This document shows positions 1 through 6,571 of a stretch of DNA of 6,708 bases, piece after piece. Origin of the DNA: Deltaproteobacteria bacterium (GTDB lineage Bacteria > Bdellovibrionota > JACOXK01 > 2-02-FULL-40-11); the NCBI GenBank assembly GCA_016193165.1, contig JACPST010000138.1, positions 1 to 6,708 on the forward strand, read 5' to 3'. The notes beneath the pieces were generated by a model. It saw nothing but the letters and a program-made list of their open reading frames with translations, searched no databases and was not told the origin of the DNA. The number at the start of each line of letters is the position of its first letter. Position 1 is the first letter of the stretch. The position numbers and the translations under genes were made by a program.

Positions 1-96
1 TTTTTTAACTTAAAATCACTTTCAGTAGTCAAACGAGGCCTTCGAGATGGACTTCTCTTGGAACAAATCGAATATGAAACTAAAAAAACGGCGTAA
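1..96 (+). CDS. Possible 3' end of an unidentified upstream gene (partial, cut by window edge)
   Basis: Frame 1 is open from the first base to a TAA at 94-96 and gives about 31 residues ending in EYETKKTA. The stretch around KRGLRDGLLLE has a plausible helix-like coding pattern, with good lysine/leucine codons, and faintly recalls the C-terminal helices of crotonase-family proteins. That likeness is too weak to name a product. If real, it overlaps the ATG at 47 of the next gene by 50 bases, or its ATG at 74 by 23 bases. A 31-codon open frame can arise by chance, so this is a low-confidence call that needs the upstream sequence. Confidence 0.25.
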   Translation, partial: FFNLKSLSVVKRGLRDGLLLEQIEYETKKTA

Positions 97-1048
97 ATTC
101 GTTTTAACTCAAGAACATCTTTATAAAAGTATTGGACATACGGTTGAAAAATTAAAAACTCAGCCGATGTCTCTTTTAGATTTAAAAATCATCGATGCTT
201 CCTTAAAAGAACTCTGGTACACAGCCAAAGTTTTTGCTCCCTATCGTCATCGAAGGAAAATTACTGTTTTTGGTTCTGCTCGCTCTAGACCTTCCGATCC
301 CAGTTATCAACAAGCAAAACAGCTGGGACAGGAAATGGTTCGGTTGGGATACATGGTTGTTACCGGAGCTGGCCCTGGCATTATGCAAGCCGCGCAAGAA
401 GGGGCGGGATCGATGGGAAGTTTTGGACTCAACATTCGCCTTCCCTTTGAACAAAAAGCCAATCCTATCATTCAAGGAGACTCAAAACTCATTAACTTTA
501 AATACTTTTTCACTCGAAAACTATCGATGGTCAAAGAAAGCGACGCATTGGTTTTATTTCCCGGGGGGTTTGGCACCCAAGATGAGCTTTTTGAAACACT
601 GACTCTTCTTCAAACAGGAAAAACCAATCCTGTTCCTGTCATTTGCATTGAAACCTACTGGCAAGATTGGAAGAAACTCTACCTCGATAACCTTCTTAAA
701 AGAAAATTGATCTCATTAGAGGACTTAAACTTTATCTATTTTACAGAAGATGTGGAAAAAGCGGTCAGTCACATTACCCATTTCTACCACAATTACCACT
801 CCATGCGATTCTATCAAAAGTGGCTTCTCATTTATGTGTGGAGGATTCCTTCCAAAAAAGAACTTCACAAAATAAGTCAGAGCTTTCGCCCACTGCTCAC
901 CAGCGGGGCTATCACTGAAGCCCAGCATCACCATCTTCCCCACGATCCAGATATCGAAGGAATGCCCTTAAAAACGCTTCGCCTGCACTTTAACCAAAAA
1001 AACTTTGGCTTGCTTCGAAATCTCATTGATACACTCAATCGCATTTAA
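47..1048 (+). CDS. LOG/TIGR00730-family Rossmann-fold protein (putative nucleoside-5'-monophosphate phosphoribohydrolase)
   Basis: The 333-residue protein has a LOG-type core at about residues 70-250: a first Rossmann strand ITVFGSAR (72-79), the GAGPGIM loop (107-113), an FTRK segment with R157-K158, and the family signature PGGFGTQDE (172-180). In characterised LOG proteins the Arg and the PGGxGTxxE Glu bind and cleave nucleoside 5'-monophosphates, releasing the base and ribose 5-phosphate; some make cytokinin-type free bases. The family was long mislabelled 'lysine decarboxylase'. About 65 N-terminal and 80 C-terminal residues flank the core, so it is longer than the roughly 180-220-residue plain LOG proteins. 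The extensions have no motif I recognise, and the substrate is open. The ATG at 47 has a GAGG (35-38) eight bases upstream. ATG at 74 is an alternative if an upstream gene really ends at 96. It probably acts in the cytoplasm. The gene is convergent with the M48 protease gene. Confidence 0.9.
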   Translation: MDFSWNKSNMKLKKRRKFVLTQEHLYKSIGHTVEKLKTQPMSLLDLKIIDASLKELWYTAKVFAPYRHRRKITVFGSARSRPSDPSYQQAKQLGQEMVRLGYMVVTGAGPGIMQAAQEGAGSMGSFGLNIRLPFEQKANPIIQGDSKLINFKYFFTRKLSMVKESDALVLFPGGFGTQDELFETLTLLQTGKTNPVPVICIETYWQDWKKLYLDNLLKRKLISLEDLNFIYFTEDVEKAVSHITHFYHNYHSMRFYQKWLLIYVWRIPSKKELHKISQSFRPLLTSGAITEAQHHHLPHDPDIEGMPLKTLRLHFNQKNFGLLRNLIDTLNRI

Positions 1049-1087
1049 CTAGTGACAATTTACGCGCTGAATTAGATCCCTCGCTTA

Positions 1088-1145
1088 TGTCATCCTCGCG
1101 AAGCTTGTCCCCGACTGCGATCGGGAAGCGGGGATCAGGATGACA
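1088..1145. repeat. Palindromic mobile-type intergenic repeat (REP/MITE-like)
   Basis: A 58-bp element is bounded by perfect 9-bp inverted repeats, TGTCATCCT (1088-1096) and AGGATGACA (1137-1145). It contains an inner stem CCCGA/TCGGG (1110-1114 with 1121-1125) and is more GC-rich than its surroundings. The GTCATCC...GGGGATC...GGATGAC layout resembles the widespread bacterial palindromic repeats of the 'GTCATTCCCGCG...GGAATCC' kind; that comparison is from memory. It fills the convergent gap between the LOG and M48 genes and ends one base before the protease stop codon. No T-tract follows on either strand, so it is not a classic intrinsic terminator, though the RNA hairpin could protect or end transcripts from both sides. 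Confidence 0.7.
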
Positions 1146-1146
1146 A

Positions 1147-2478
1147 TCACTGACGTTGAGGCTGGGGTTGAGGTTTCAGCACGCCTAAACGAAGTAAATG
1201 TTTTTCAGCAATTTGGCCTGCTTTGCCTTGAGGAGCGGTTTGATACACATCTACATAATATTCCACAGCGCTACGAACATCTCCGGAGTGTTCATAGCTT
1301 TCCCCAATCATGAGACGAATTTCAGGATTTCCCCCTACCAATTTATCGGCCTGCTTTAAATAAGAAAGCGCCGTGCCATAGTTATACTGTTTATACTGAA
1401 GATAGCCCATGTAGTAATTTGGCTTAAAAAACTCAGGATAAAGCTCAATGGCTTTTTGAAGATGTGTTTGGCTTGTCTGCTGATCCCCTTTCAAAAGCAG
1501 TGCATAGCCTAAATCGGCGTGAAAAAGCGCTTCGTTGGGTTTTCCTTCGATGGCCTTGTTAAAATGAGTCACAGCCTCATTCCAAAGACTTTTCTCAGCG
1601 GCCTTCACTCCCGCTTCATGTTCTTTATAAAAAGACTCTTCAGCTTTAAGTTTTTCCGCCACTGTTTTAAATTTTGATGTTTCATAGGTAAGTCCCTTTT
1701 GTTTAGAGACGCGAGCATATTCCATGGCAATCAAAGCTTTGGCATGAGCCACACGATCTTTAGACTGGGGATGAGACATAAACATCGCTTCAAGAAAACC
1801 AGGTTCTGTTTTTTGAAGACTTTGCAAAAGTTGAAACATCTCCACAGCGCCTTGAGGATTGTAGCCCGCCTTGGTCATATAATTTAATCCCAATTCATCG
1901 GATTGAGTCTCCTGATCGCGGCTGTATTTAGCCAAAAAAGCATTGAGACCCAGACCAGACGCAACCATGATTAAATCCCCGTATTGTTGATATTTAGAGG
2001 CGGTCGCATACGCGCCTAAAGCAACGAGGCCTCCAAAAATCATCTGCCGCGTCATGGCTTTTGCCGTATGACGAGCTGTCACATGACCAATTTCATGCCC
2101 AAGGACAGCCGCAAGCTGGGCTTCATTTTTCAGATGGCTAAGCATGCCTCGCGTAATACAAATTTTTCCTCCGGGAAGCGCAAAGGCATTGACCATCGGC
2201 GTGTTTACTACTTTAAATTCATACTCCAATCCCGGCCGATGACTTAAGGCCGCTAATTTTTGCCCAATGCGATTTATGTAGTCTTGCCCTTCATCATACC
2301 TATACAGTCCATCAAAAGATTGAATCGTGGGGCCATAATTTTGCTGGCCAATTTGAATTTCCTTATGCTCGGAAACTAAGATAAGCTCTTTTTCACCCGT
2401 CACAGGATTTGTGGCGCATTGGGCTACGAACAAAGCTGCCACTAAGAGAAGAAAAGTGTTATTTTTTACGTTGTGCAT
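1147..2478 (-). CDS. Exported M48-family zinc metalloprotease with C-terminal TPR repeats (BepA/YfgC-like)
   Basis: Starting from the ATG at 2478, this is a 443-residue protein. An N-terminal signal peptide with core TFLLLVAALFVA precedes Cys21 and the NPVTG motif common in this family. The peptidase domain (about 30-260) carries HEIGH (128-132), so two zinc ligands are H128 and H132. The third is probably E190 in the ExxxD motif (E190, D194). SHP with H236 matches the loop in which E. coli BepA has a regulatory histidine. Residues of about 286-430 form three or four TPR units, and the tail is PQPQPQ. BepA-type proteins degrade misassembled outer-membrane beta-barrel proteins in the periplasm; the same role here is inferred. 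The sequence before Cys21 (VAQ) is a poor lipobox because of Gln at -1, so lipidation is uncertain. Alternative starts at 2487 and 2508 would put extra residues, including a Cys, before the signal peptide. The gene overlaps the upstream diiron-protein gene by 20 bp and is probably cotranscribed with it. Confidence 0.92.
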   Translation of the reverse strand: MHNVKNNTFLLLVAALFVAQCATNPVTGEKELILVSEHKEIQIGQQNYGPTIQSFDGLYRYDEGQDYINRIGQKLAALSHRPGLEYEFKVVNTPMVNAFALPGGKICITRGMLSHLKNEAQLAAVLGHEIGHVTARHTAKAMTRQMIFGGLVALGAYATASKYQQYGDLIMVASGLGLNAFLAKYSRDQETQSDELGLNYMTKAGYNPQGAVEMFQLLQSLQKTEPGFLEAMFMSHPQSKDRVAHAKALIAMEYARVSKQKGLTYETSKFKTVAEKLKAEESFYKEHEAGVKAAEKSLWNEAVTHFNKAIEGKPNEALFHADLGYALLLKGDQQTSQTHLQKAIELYPEFFKPNYYMGYLQYKQYNYGTALSYLKQADKLVGGNPEIRLMIGESYEHSGDVRSAVEYYVDVYQTAPQGKAGQIAEKHLLRLGVLKPQPQPQRQ

Positions 2479-3271
2479 CGAGTCCATCCCAGAACACCGC
2501 AATTCCATCCATCATCTCATTGCCGTATTTAATAAACGCATCTTGATCCAAGTCGTGCTCAGAAAAATACTCCTCGAGCTCTTCTTGAGTATGCCTCGCG
2601 TGTTGGTCTTCAATACGATCATGCCAGGTAAAAAAGGCCAGGGGCAAATCAGAGCAATGTTTATTTTTATAAATCGTTAACCCTTGAATCAGCTCTTTCC
2701 AAAATCCTGCGGCAGCCCAGTTTTCAACGGCATAGCTTGCCGCCTGAGAAATCGCATAATCTTCACTGCCATAAAGATGCGCGAGTTCATCACAGAAAAA
2801 AAGCGTAGCTTGGGTTCCATGGCGACGTTTGCCCATATCATTAAATCCAAGCCCCAATTTTTCTGCCATCCGAAGAAGCCACTCAAAATGTGCCGCCTGA
2901 AACCGAAACTGTCCTCCTTCCACTGTTCCTTCAGTAGAAACAAGCTCCGGATCACCGTCCCGATCTTTATCGGTCACAACTTTGAGGGCTTTCTTTGGAG
3001 AATTAAAAATAACCCCAATTTCATTGGCTAAAATTTCTTTAGATGCCCTCATCCCTTCTAAAGAATCGGCATTAATCATTTTTTTAAGCTGGGCGATCAA
3101 AAACAAATTTGAAAAGACAGAAAATTGAACAATGAAAGTCTTAACTTGCTCTGTGGACAGTTCTCCTTTGCCCCACCATTTTGTAAATTTATTATCAATA
3201 ATGACCCGATGCTGGAGAAGTTCTTTATTGATGCGCTCTTGAAACTTGAGAAATTCCGCCTTTTTTTTCAT
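2459..3271 (-). CDS. Heme-oxygenase-like diiron protein (HDO; TenA/PqqC/CADD-UndA-like superfamily), substrate unknown
   Basis: This is a 270-residue, largely helical protein. Its spaced acidic and His residues fit the six-ligand diiron set of heme-oxygenase-like oxidases: E84 (in ANEIG), H128 (in AAHFEWL), E183 (in AVENWAA), and H217-x3-E221-x2-H224. The last motif corresponds to the H-x3-D-x2-H of CADD. Known members (CADD, UndA, SznF, BesC) use a diiron centre and O2 for C-C cleavage, N-oxygenation or pABA formation, so the fold does not predict the substrate. An apparent insertion, rich in Asp and Gly, lies between E84 and H128. The ATG at 3271 is preferred; an in-frame GTG at 3283 would add four residues, and neither has a clear Shine-Dalgarno. 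It is first in a leftward unit with the M48 protease and is divergent from the tyrosine operon. The protein is cytoplasmic, with no signal peptide. Fold confidence is good; function is unknown. Confidence 0.8.
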   Translation of the reverse strand: MKKKAEFLKFQERINKELLQHRVIIDNKFTKWWGKGELSTEQVKTFIVQFSVFSNLFLIAQLKKMINADSLEGMRASKEILANEIGVIFNSPKKALKVVTDKDRDGDPELVSTEGTVEGGQFRFQAAHFEWLLRMAEKLGLGFNDMGKRRHGTQATLFFCDELAHLYGSEDYAISQAASYAVENWAAAGFWKELIQGLTIYKNKHCSDLPLAFFTWHDRIEDQHARHTQEELEEYFSEHDLDQDAFIKYGNEMMDGIAVFWDGLDAQRKK

Positions 3272-3278
3272 GGGTAAG

Positions 3279-3307
3279 TTCACGACGTGCTAAAAAAATA
3301 CTATACT
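3279..3307 (+). promoter_or_regulatory. Candidate sigma-70-type promoter for the rightward tyrosine-catabolism operon
   Basis: TTCACG (3279-3284, 4/6 to TTGACA) is followed after 17 bp by TATACT (3302-3307, 5/6 to TATAAT). Transcription would start near 3314 and give a leader of about 37 bases with a weak GAGAG (3343-3347) before the ATG at 3351. A second option, TTGCTT (3313-3318) with GATATT (3335-3340), would leave almost no leader. The first pair shares its -10 region with the leftward promoter on the opposite strand. Confidence 0.35.
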
Positions 3308-3327
3308 TATTCTTGCTTTAAATACAA
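3300..3327 (-). promoter_or_regulatory. Candidate sigma-70-type promoter for the leftward diiron protein/M48 protease unit
   Basis: Read on the minus strand, TTGTAT (3322-3327) is followed after 16 bp by TATAGT (3300-3305), a 5/6 match to the -10 consensus, then by a T-run. The predicted start near 3293 would leave a short leader of about 22 bases before the ATG at 3271. The -35 match is only 3/6, so this rests mainly on the -10 box and its position. Confidence 0.4.
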
Positions 3328-3350
3328 GTTCTTTGATATTTTGAGAGCTT

Positions 3351-4439
3351 ATGATTTACGGCTTTGATCACGTTGAATTCTACGTAGGCTCTGCCAAAAT
3401 GGCGGCGTATTGGTATGCCAAAGCCATGGGATTTACCATTGCTGGCTACATGGGACCTGAAACGGGGCACAAAGATCGCACCTCTTATTACTTGGTCAAA
3501 AATAAAATTAAACTTGTTCTCACTTCTGCTCTTCAACCCAACACTTCCGATGTTGCTTCCTTTGTCACAACTCATGGAGATGGGGTTAAACGTTTTTCGG
3601 TTTTAGTCGACAATGTTGAAAAGTCTTTTAACAGAGCTGTCCAACAGGGAGCAATCACTGTTCAAAAACCCTGTCGTACAGAAGATCCCCACGGGTATAT
3701 CGAAGAAGCCTTTATCAGAATTTATGACGATACAGAACTGGGATTCATTAACACTGCCCACTATAAAGGACTCTTTAAACCCGGGTTTTCTAAACCCGTA
3801 CAAAACTTTGTAATTCAATGCGAAGACACAGATCTTGAGATGATTGATCACATCGTTGGAAATGTTCGGGAAAAAGAAATGGATCGTTGGGCAGATTATT
3901 TTAATAAAACTCTTGATTTTGAAACCTTTATCGAATTTGGCCCCGGCGATATTTCTACAAAATACTCCGCTTTACTATCAAAAGTCGTTCGTGCCAAAGA
4001 CAATGTCATTAAACTCCCCATTAATGAACCCTATAAAGGCCTTAAAAAATCTCAAATTGAAGAATATATTGAAGAGTACCACGGCACAGGCATTCAACAC
4101 ATTGCCATTGCGACTCCTAACATTATTGCTTCCGTCCGAGCCCTTCGTAAAAACGGGATTGAGTTTTTAGAAGTGCCGGCCGCATACTACAAAGAACTTC
4201 GTAAGAAAAAGTTTAAAGTTACGGAAGATATCGATGAACTCCAAGAACTTGGAATTTTGTGCGACATTGAAGGCCAAGGTTATTTGCTTCAGCTTTTCAC
4301 GAAACCTATTGGAGATCGTCCCACCTTCTTTTTTGAAATCATTCAACGAAGAAATGGAGCCCAAGGGTTTGGACAAGGCAATTTTCAGGCCCTTTTTGAA
4401 GCCATTGAGCACGATCAAAAGAAACGAGGAAACTGGTAA
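3351..4439 (+). CDS. hppD: 4-hydroxyphenylpyruvate dioxygenase (HPPD)
   Basis: This 362-residue cytoplasmic Fe(II) enzyme converts 4-hydroxyphenylpyruvate and O2 to homogentisate and CO2, the committed step of tyrosine breakdown. Two vicinal-oxygen-chelate domains are visible. The N-terminal one begins GFDHVEFYVG (4-13). The C-terminal one carries the iron triad: H167 (IDHIVGNV), H250 (GTGIQHIAIAT) and E329 (FFFEIIQR). The hallmark C-terminal stretch runs from LLQLFTKP through GFGQGNFQALFEAIE (339-353). Its length is typical of bacterial HPPDs. The closest family alternative, 4-hydroxymandelate synthase, cannot be fully excluded by eye, but the following homogentisate dioxygenase gene strongly supports HPPD. 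An in-frame TGA at 3342-3344 sits just upstream, so the start cannot lie further 5' than the ATG at 3351; GAGAG precedes it as a weak ribosome site. It is the first gene of the operon and abuts hmgA. Confidence 0.96.
   Translation: MIYGFDHVEFYVGSAKMAAYWYAKAMGFTIAGYMGPETGHKDRTSYYLVKNKIKLVLTSALQPNTSDVASFVTTHGDGVKRFSVLVDNVEKSFNRAVQQGAITVQKPCRTEDPHGYIEEAFIRIYDDTELGFINTAHYKGLFKPGFSKPVQNFVIQCEDTDLEMIDHIVGNVREKEMDRWADYFNKTLDFETFIEFGPGDISTKYSALLSKVVRAKDNVIKLPINEPYKGLKKSQIEEYIEEYHGTGIQHIAIATPNIIASVRALRKNGIEFLEVPAAYYKELRKKKFKVTEDIDELQELGILCDIEGQGYLLQLFTKPIGDRPTFFFEIIQRRNGAQGFGQGNFQALFEAIEHDQKKRGNW
4426..4430 (+). promoter_or_regulatory. Ribosome binding site of the homogentisate dioxygenase gene
   Basis: GAGGA lies inside the last codons of hppD, nine bases before the ATG at 4440. 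It is the clearest Shine-Dalgarno of the operon. With the abutting TAA-ATG junction, it suggests hmgA is translated both by coupling and by direct initiation. Confidence 0.65.
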
Positions 4440-5603
4440 ATGCCCTTCTATCACTCTTTAGGAAGAATTCCACCAAAACGGCACATCACTTTTTATAAAA
4501 AAGACAAAAAATCTCTCTACCGGGAAGAACACGTAAGCTCCTTGGGCTTTTCGGGTGTGTATTCCAATAAATACCACATTCACATGCCTACCCAAGTGTT
4601 AAAAATTAAAGAACTCTCTTTTAAAGGAGTGCCCCTCTGTCCAGATATCCCCCTGCAAAATCATCATTTTTTTACGGAGCGCAAAAAATCTAAAGGCGAT
4701 TTTATCACTGCGCGCGCTCCTTACTTAAAAAATTCCCACTGCGCCATTTCTACTGCCCATGTCACTCAAAACACAGAAGACTTTTTTAGAAATAGCTACG
4801 CCTATGAGGTTATTTTTATCCATCATGGAAAAGGCATTTTTCTATCGGAATATGGAAAAATGGCTTTTGAAGAGGGTTCTCAGATCGTCATTCCCAAAGG
4901 AACAATTTATCAGCTCAAGTTTAAAGATTTCAAAAACAATAAGCTTCTCATCATCGAATCTGACACCGCTTTTGATATCCCCAAACATTATCGAAACGAG
5001 GATGGTCAGCTCTTAGAGTCTGCTCCCTACTGTGAGCGGGATATTCAGATCCCTCAATTTTCAAAGCCTCAAGACAAACGCGGGAAATTTAGACTTATTT
5101 TAAAAGCAGGGGAGCGTCATTTTGAACATCTTTTAAATCACCACCCTTTTGATGTCGTCGGATGGGATGGCTATCTTTATCCCACTATCTTCAATATTAA
5201 AAACTTTGCTCCCAAAGTAGGACAAGTTCATCTTCCTCCCCCCGTTCACCAAGTTTTTAAAACAGAGCATTTTGTTTATTGTAATTTTGTTCCCCGTCTT
5301 TTTGATTTTCATCCTAAAGCCATTCCCGCGCCTTACTTTCATTCCAACATCGACAGCGATGAAGTCATTTACTATGCCGAAGGAAACTTTATGTCTCGAA
5401 AGGGCATTGAAGAAGGCTCGATCACGCTTCATCCAGCCGGGATTACCCATGGACCTCAGCCTGAAAAAACAGAAGAGTCCGTGGGCAAAAAAGAAACCTA
5501 TGAGTATGCCATTATGATTGATACTTTTTCTCCTCTTTCTTTAACTTTAAATGCAAAAGAAACCTTAGATCCCCATTATCCTTATTCTTGGCTTGAAAAA
5601 TGA
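4440..5603 (+). CDS. hmgA: Homogentisate 1,2-dioxygenase
   Basis: This 387-residue cupin-type Fe(II) dioxygenase cleaves the homogentisate ring to 4-maleylacetoacetate. The N-terminus MPFYHSLGRIPPKRH is characteristic and fixes the start. The C-terminal cupin region contains GWDGYLYP (241-248), the HLPPPVHQ stretch (264-271), and the iron ligands H301, E308 and H337 (in HPAGITHGPQP). H301-x6-E308 is one residue longer than the human H335-x5-E341 spacing; aligning the glycine at 315 with its human counterpart puts E308, not D307, at the ligand position. From memory, the SDEV form is normal for short bacterial homologues, which lack part of the roughly 430-residue eukaryotic/proteobacterial enzyme. 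The gene begins right after the hppD stop codon and overlaps the hydrolase gene by ATGA. It uses the HPPD product directly. Confidence 0.95.
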   Translation: MPFYHSLGRIPPKRHITFYKKDKKSLYREEHVSSLGFSGVYSNKYHIHMPTQVLKIKELSFKGVPLCPDIPLQNHHFFTERKKSKGDFITARAPYLKNSHCAISTAHVTQNTEDFFRNSYAYEVIFIHHGKGIFLSEYGKMAFEEGSQIVIPKGTIYQLKFKDFKNNKLLIIESDTAFDIPKHYRNEDGQLLESAPYCERDIQIPQFSKPQDKRGKFRLILKAGERHFEHLLNHHPFDVVGWDGYLYPTIFNIKNFAPKVGQVHLPPPVHQVFKTEHFVYCNFVPRLFDFHPKAIPAPYFHSNIDSDEVIYYAEGNFMSRKGIEEGSITLHPAGITHGPQPEKTEESVGKKETYEYAIMIDTFSPLSLTLNAKETLDPHYPYSWLEK

Positions 5604-6571
5604 AACTCATTTCCTTTTTAAATAAGAAAAAAGAAGAACATGCTGGAATCCTTCTAGAGTATCATGTTTTGGATCTTCAAATGACCATGAATGAGTTCTT
5701 AAGAGGAGGCCTAAAAGCAAAATCTAAAAAGTCGCTTTCCTTAAAGGAGATCAGCCTTCTTGCTCCTGTCCCCCATCCCCCTTCCTGTCGAGACGCGTAT
5801 GCCTTCAGGCAGCATGTGGAAGCGGCCAGACGCAACCGGGGCATGGAAATGATCCCTCAATTTGATCAGTATCCCATCTTCTACTTCACCAATCACACCG
5901 CCATTGTTGGAGAAGGAAAGGTTATTGTCGAAAAAGATCACTTAGAAAAACTAGATTTTGAGCTTGAAGTCGCCTGCGTGATTGGAAAAAAAGGCAAAAA
6001 CATCGAATCTAAAAACGCCGATGCCTATATCGCAGGATTTACCATCATGAATGATTTTTCCGCGCGCCAGCTTCAAATGGAAGAGATGCTTTTAAGCCTT
6101 GGCCCTGCTAAAGGAAAAGATTTTGCCACCGCTCTTGGCCCTTGGCTGATCACCCCAGATGAACTCGAGCCCTACAAAATAAAAACGTCGTTTGGAAATA
6201 AATACGATCTTTCAATGAAAGCCATTCACAATGGAAAACAAGTTTCCCAAGGCAATATGAAAGATATGAATTGGACATTTATGAAAGATATGAATTGGAC
6301 ATTTGCAGAAATTATTGAGCGATGCTCTTATGGCGTGGAACTTCAACCCGGAGATGTCATTGGCTCTGGAACGGTAGGTACCGGCTGCTATATGGAACTG
6401 AATGGCACGTGGGCACTCAAAGCCAAAGAAAAAGGAGAAGCTTTCACACCGACGTGGCTTAAGGCAGGGGATACCCTTGAGCTTGAAGTGACAGAACTTG
6501 GAAAACTTAAAAACACAATTGTGAAAACTCCTAAGGATTATTCTATTTTAGCTAAGAAGAAAATAGTATGA
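5600..6571 (+). CDS. fahA: Fumarylacetoacetate hydrolase-family protein, probably fumarylacetoacetase
   Basis: The 323-residue protein has the FAH fold with its catalytic set intact by comparison with mouse FAH. D65 and H72 lie in D-x3-FRQH, with the spacing of mouse D126/H133. The acidic metal ligands are E121 and E123 in LDFELEVA, and D152 in MNDFSARQ. K173 is in AKGKDF, and E266 in CYMEL aligns with mouse E364. FAH hydrolyses fumarylacetoacetate to fumarate and acetoacetate, the last step of the pathway. Position after hppD and hmgA supports this over other FAH-family roles (HpaG-like, acylpyruvases). The maleylacetoacetate isomerase needed between hmgA and this step is not in the window. 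An 8-residue tandem duplication (220-235) lies just before the helix leading to LQPGDVIGSGT. The start overlaps the hmgA stop (ATGA) and lacks a strong Shine-Dalgarno, which implies translational coupling. Confidence 0.92.
   Translation: MKLISFLNKKKEEHAGILLEYHVLDLQMTMNEFLRGGLKAKSKKSLSLKEISLLAPVPHPPSCRDAYAFRQHVEAARRNRGMEMIPQFDQYPIFYFTNHTAIVGEGKVIVEKDHLEKLDFELEVACVIGKKGKNIESKNADAYIAGFTIMNDFSARQLQMEEMLLSLGPAKGKDFATALGPWLITPDELEPYKIKTSFGNKYDLSMKAIHNGKQVSQGNMKDMNWTFMKDMNWTFAEIIERCSYGVELQPGDVIGSGTVGTGCYMELNGTWALKAKEKGEAFTPTWLKAGDTLELEVTELGKLKNTIVKTPKDYSILAKKKIV
6257..6304 (+). repeat. Perfect 24-bp in-frame tandem duplication inside fahA
   Basis: Two identical 24-base units (6257-6280 and 6281-6304) sit head to tail, each encoding MKDMNWTF. 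The unit matches the FAH-family segment before the helix (mouse FAH has a similar KYMYWT segment once), so one copy is expected and the second is an insertion of eight residues. Identity at every base, including third codon positions, points to a recent event or an assembly error. Confidence 0.95.

Noticed and set aside
47..1048. Lysine decarboxylase annotation
   Set aside because: The PGGxGTxxE motif is the LOG phosphoribohydrolase signature; the lysine decarboxylase label is a historical mis-assignment, and no PLP-dependent decarboxylase features are present.
1049..1146. Classic rho-independent terminator between the convergent genes
   Set aside because: A strong hairpin exists, but no run of T follows it on either strand; it was recorded as a repeat instead.
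2684..3031. Plus-strand open frame of 115 codons opposite the diiron protein gene
   Set aside because: Its translation has no recognisable domain, while the minus-strand frame holds a full conserved ligand pattern.
3261..3271. A-run at the start of the diiron protein gene (ATG followed by AAA-rich codons) as a slippage site
   Set aside because: Eight A bases after an initiator are common in AT-rich genomes and encode ordinary N-terminal lysines.
3777..3798. Palindrome AAACCCGGGTTT and a 7-bp stem (CGGGTTT/AAACCCG) with a 3-base loop inside hppD
   Set aside because: It lies mid-gene where the protein reads FKPGFSKP, so the repeat follows from a repeated residue pattern; there is no T-tract and no gene boundary to support a terminator or regulatory role.
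4167..4454. Antisense open frame of 95 codons across the end of hppD
   Set aside because: It mirrors a well-supported gene, has no family motif and no promoter or ribosome site of its own; other antisense frames (203-475, 3318-3575, 3603-3851, 5133-5450, 5741-5941) were dropped for the same reason.
5340..5364. Possible loss of the metal-ligand Glu in homogentisate dioxygenase (D307 at the ungapped position)
   Set aside because: Alignment on the downstream glycine shows E308 takes the ligand place with a one-residue insertion, as I recall for short bacterial homologues.
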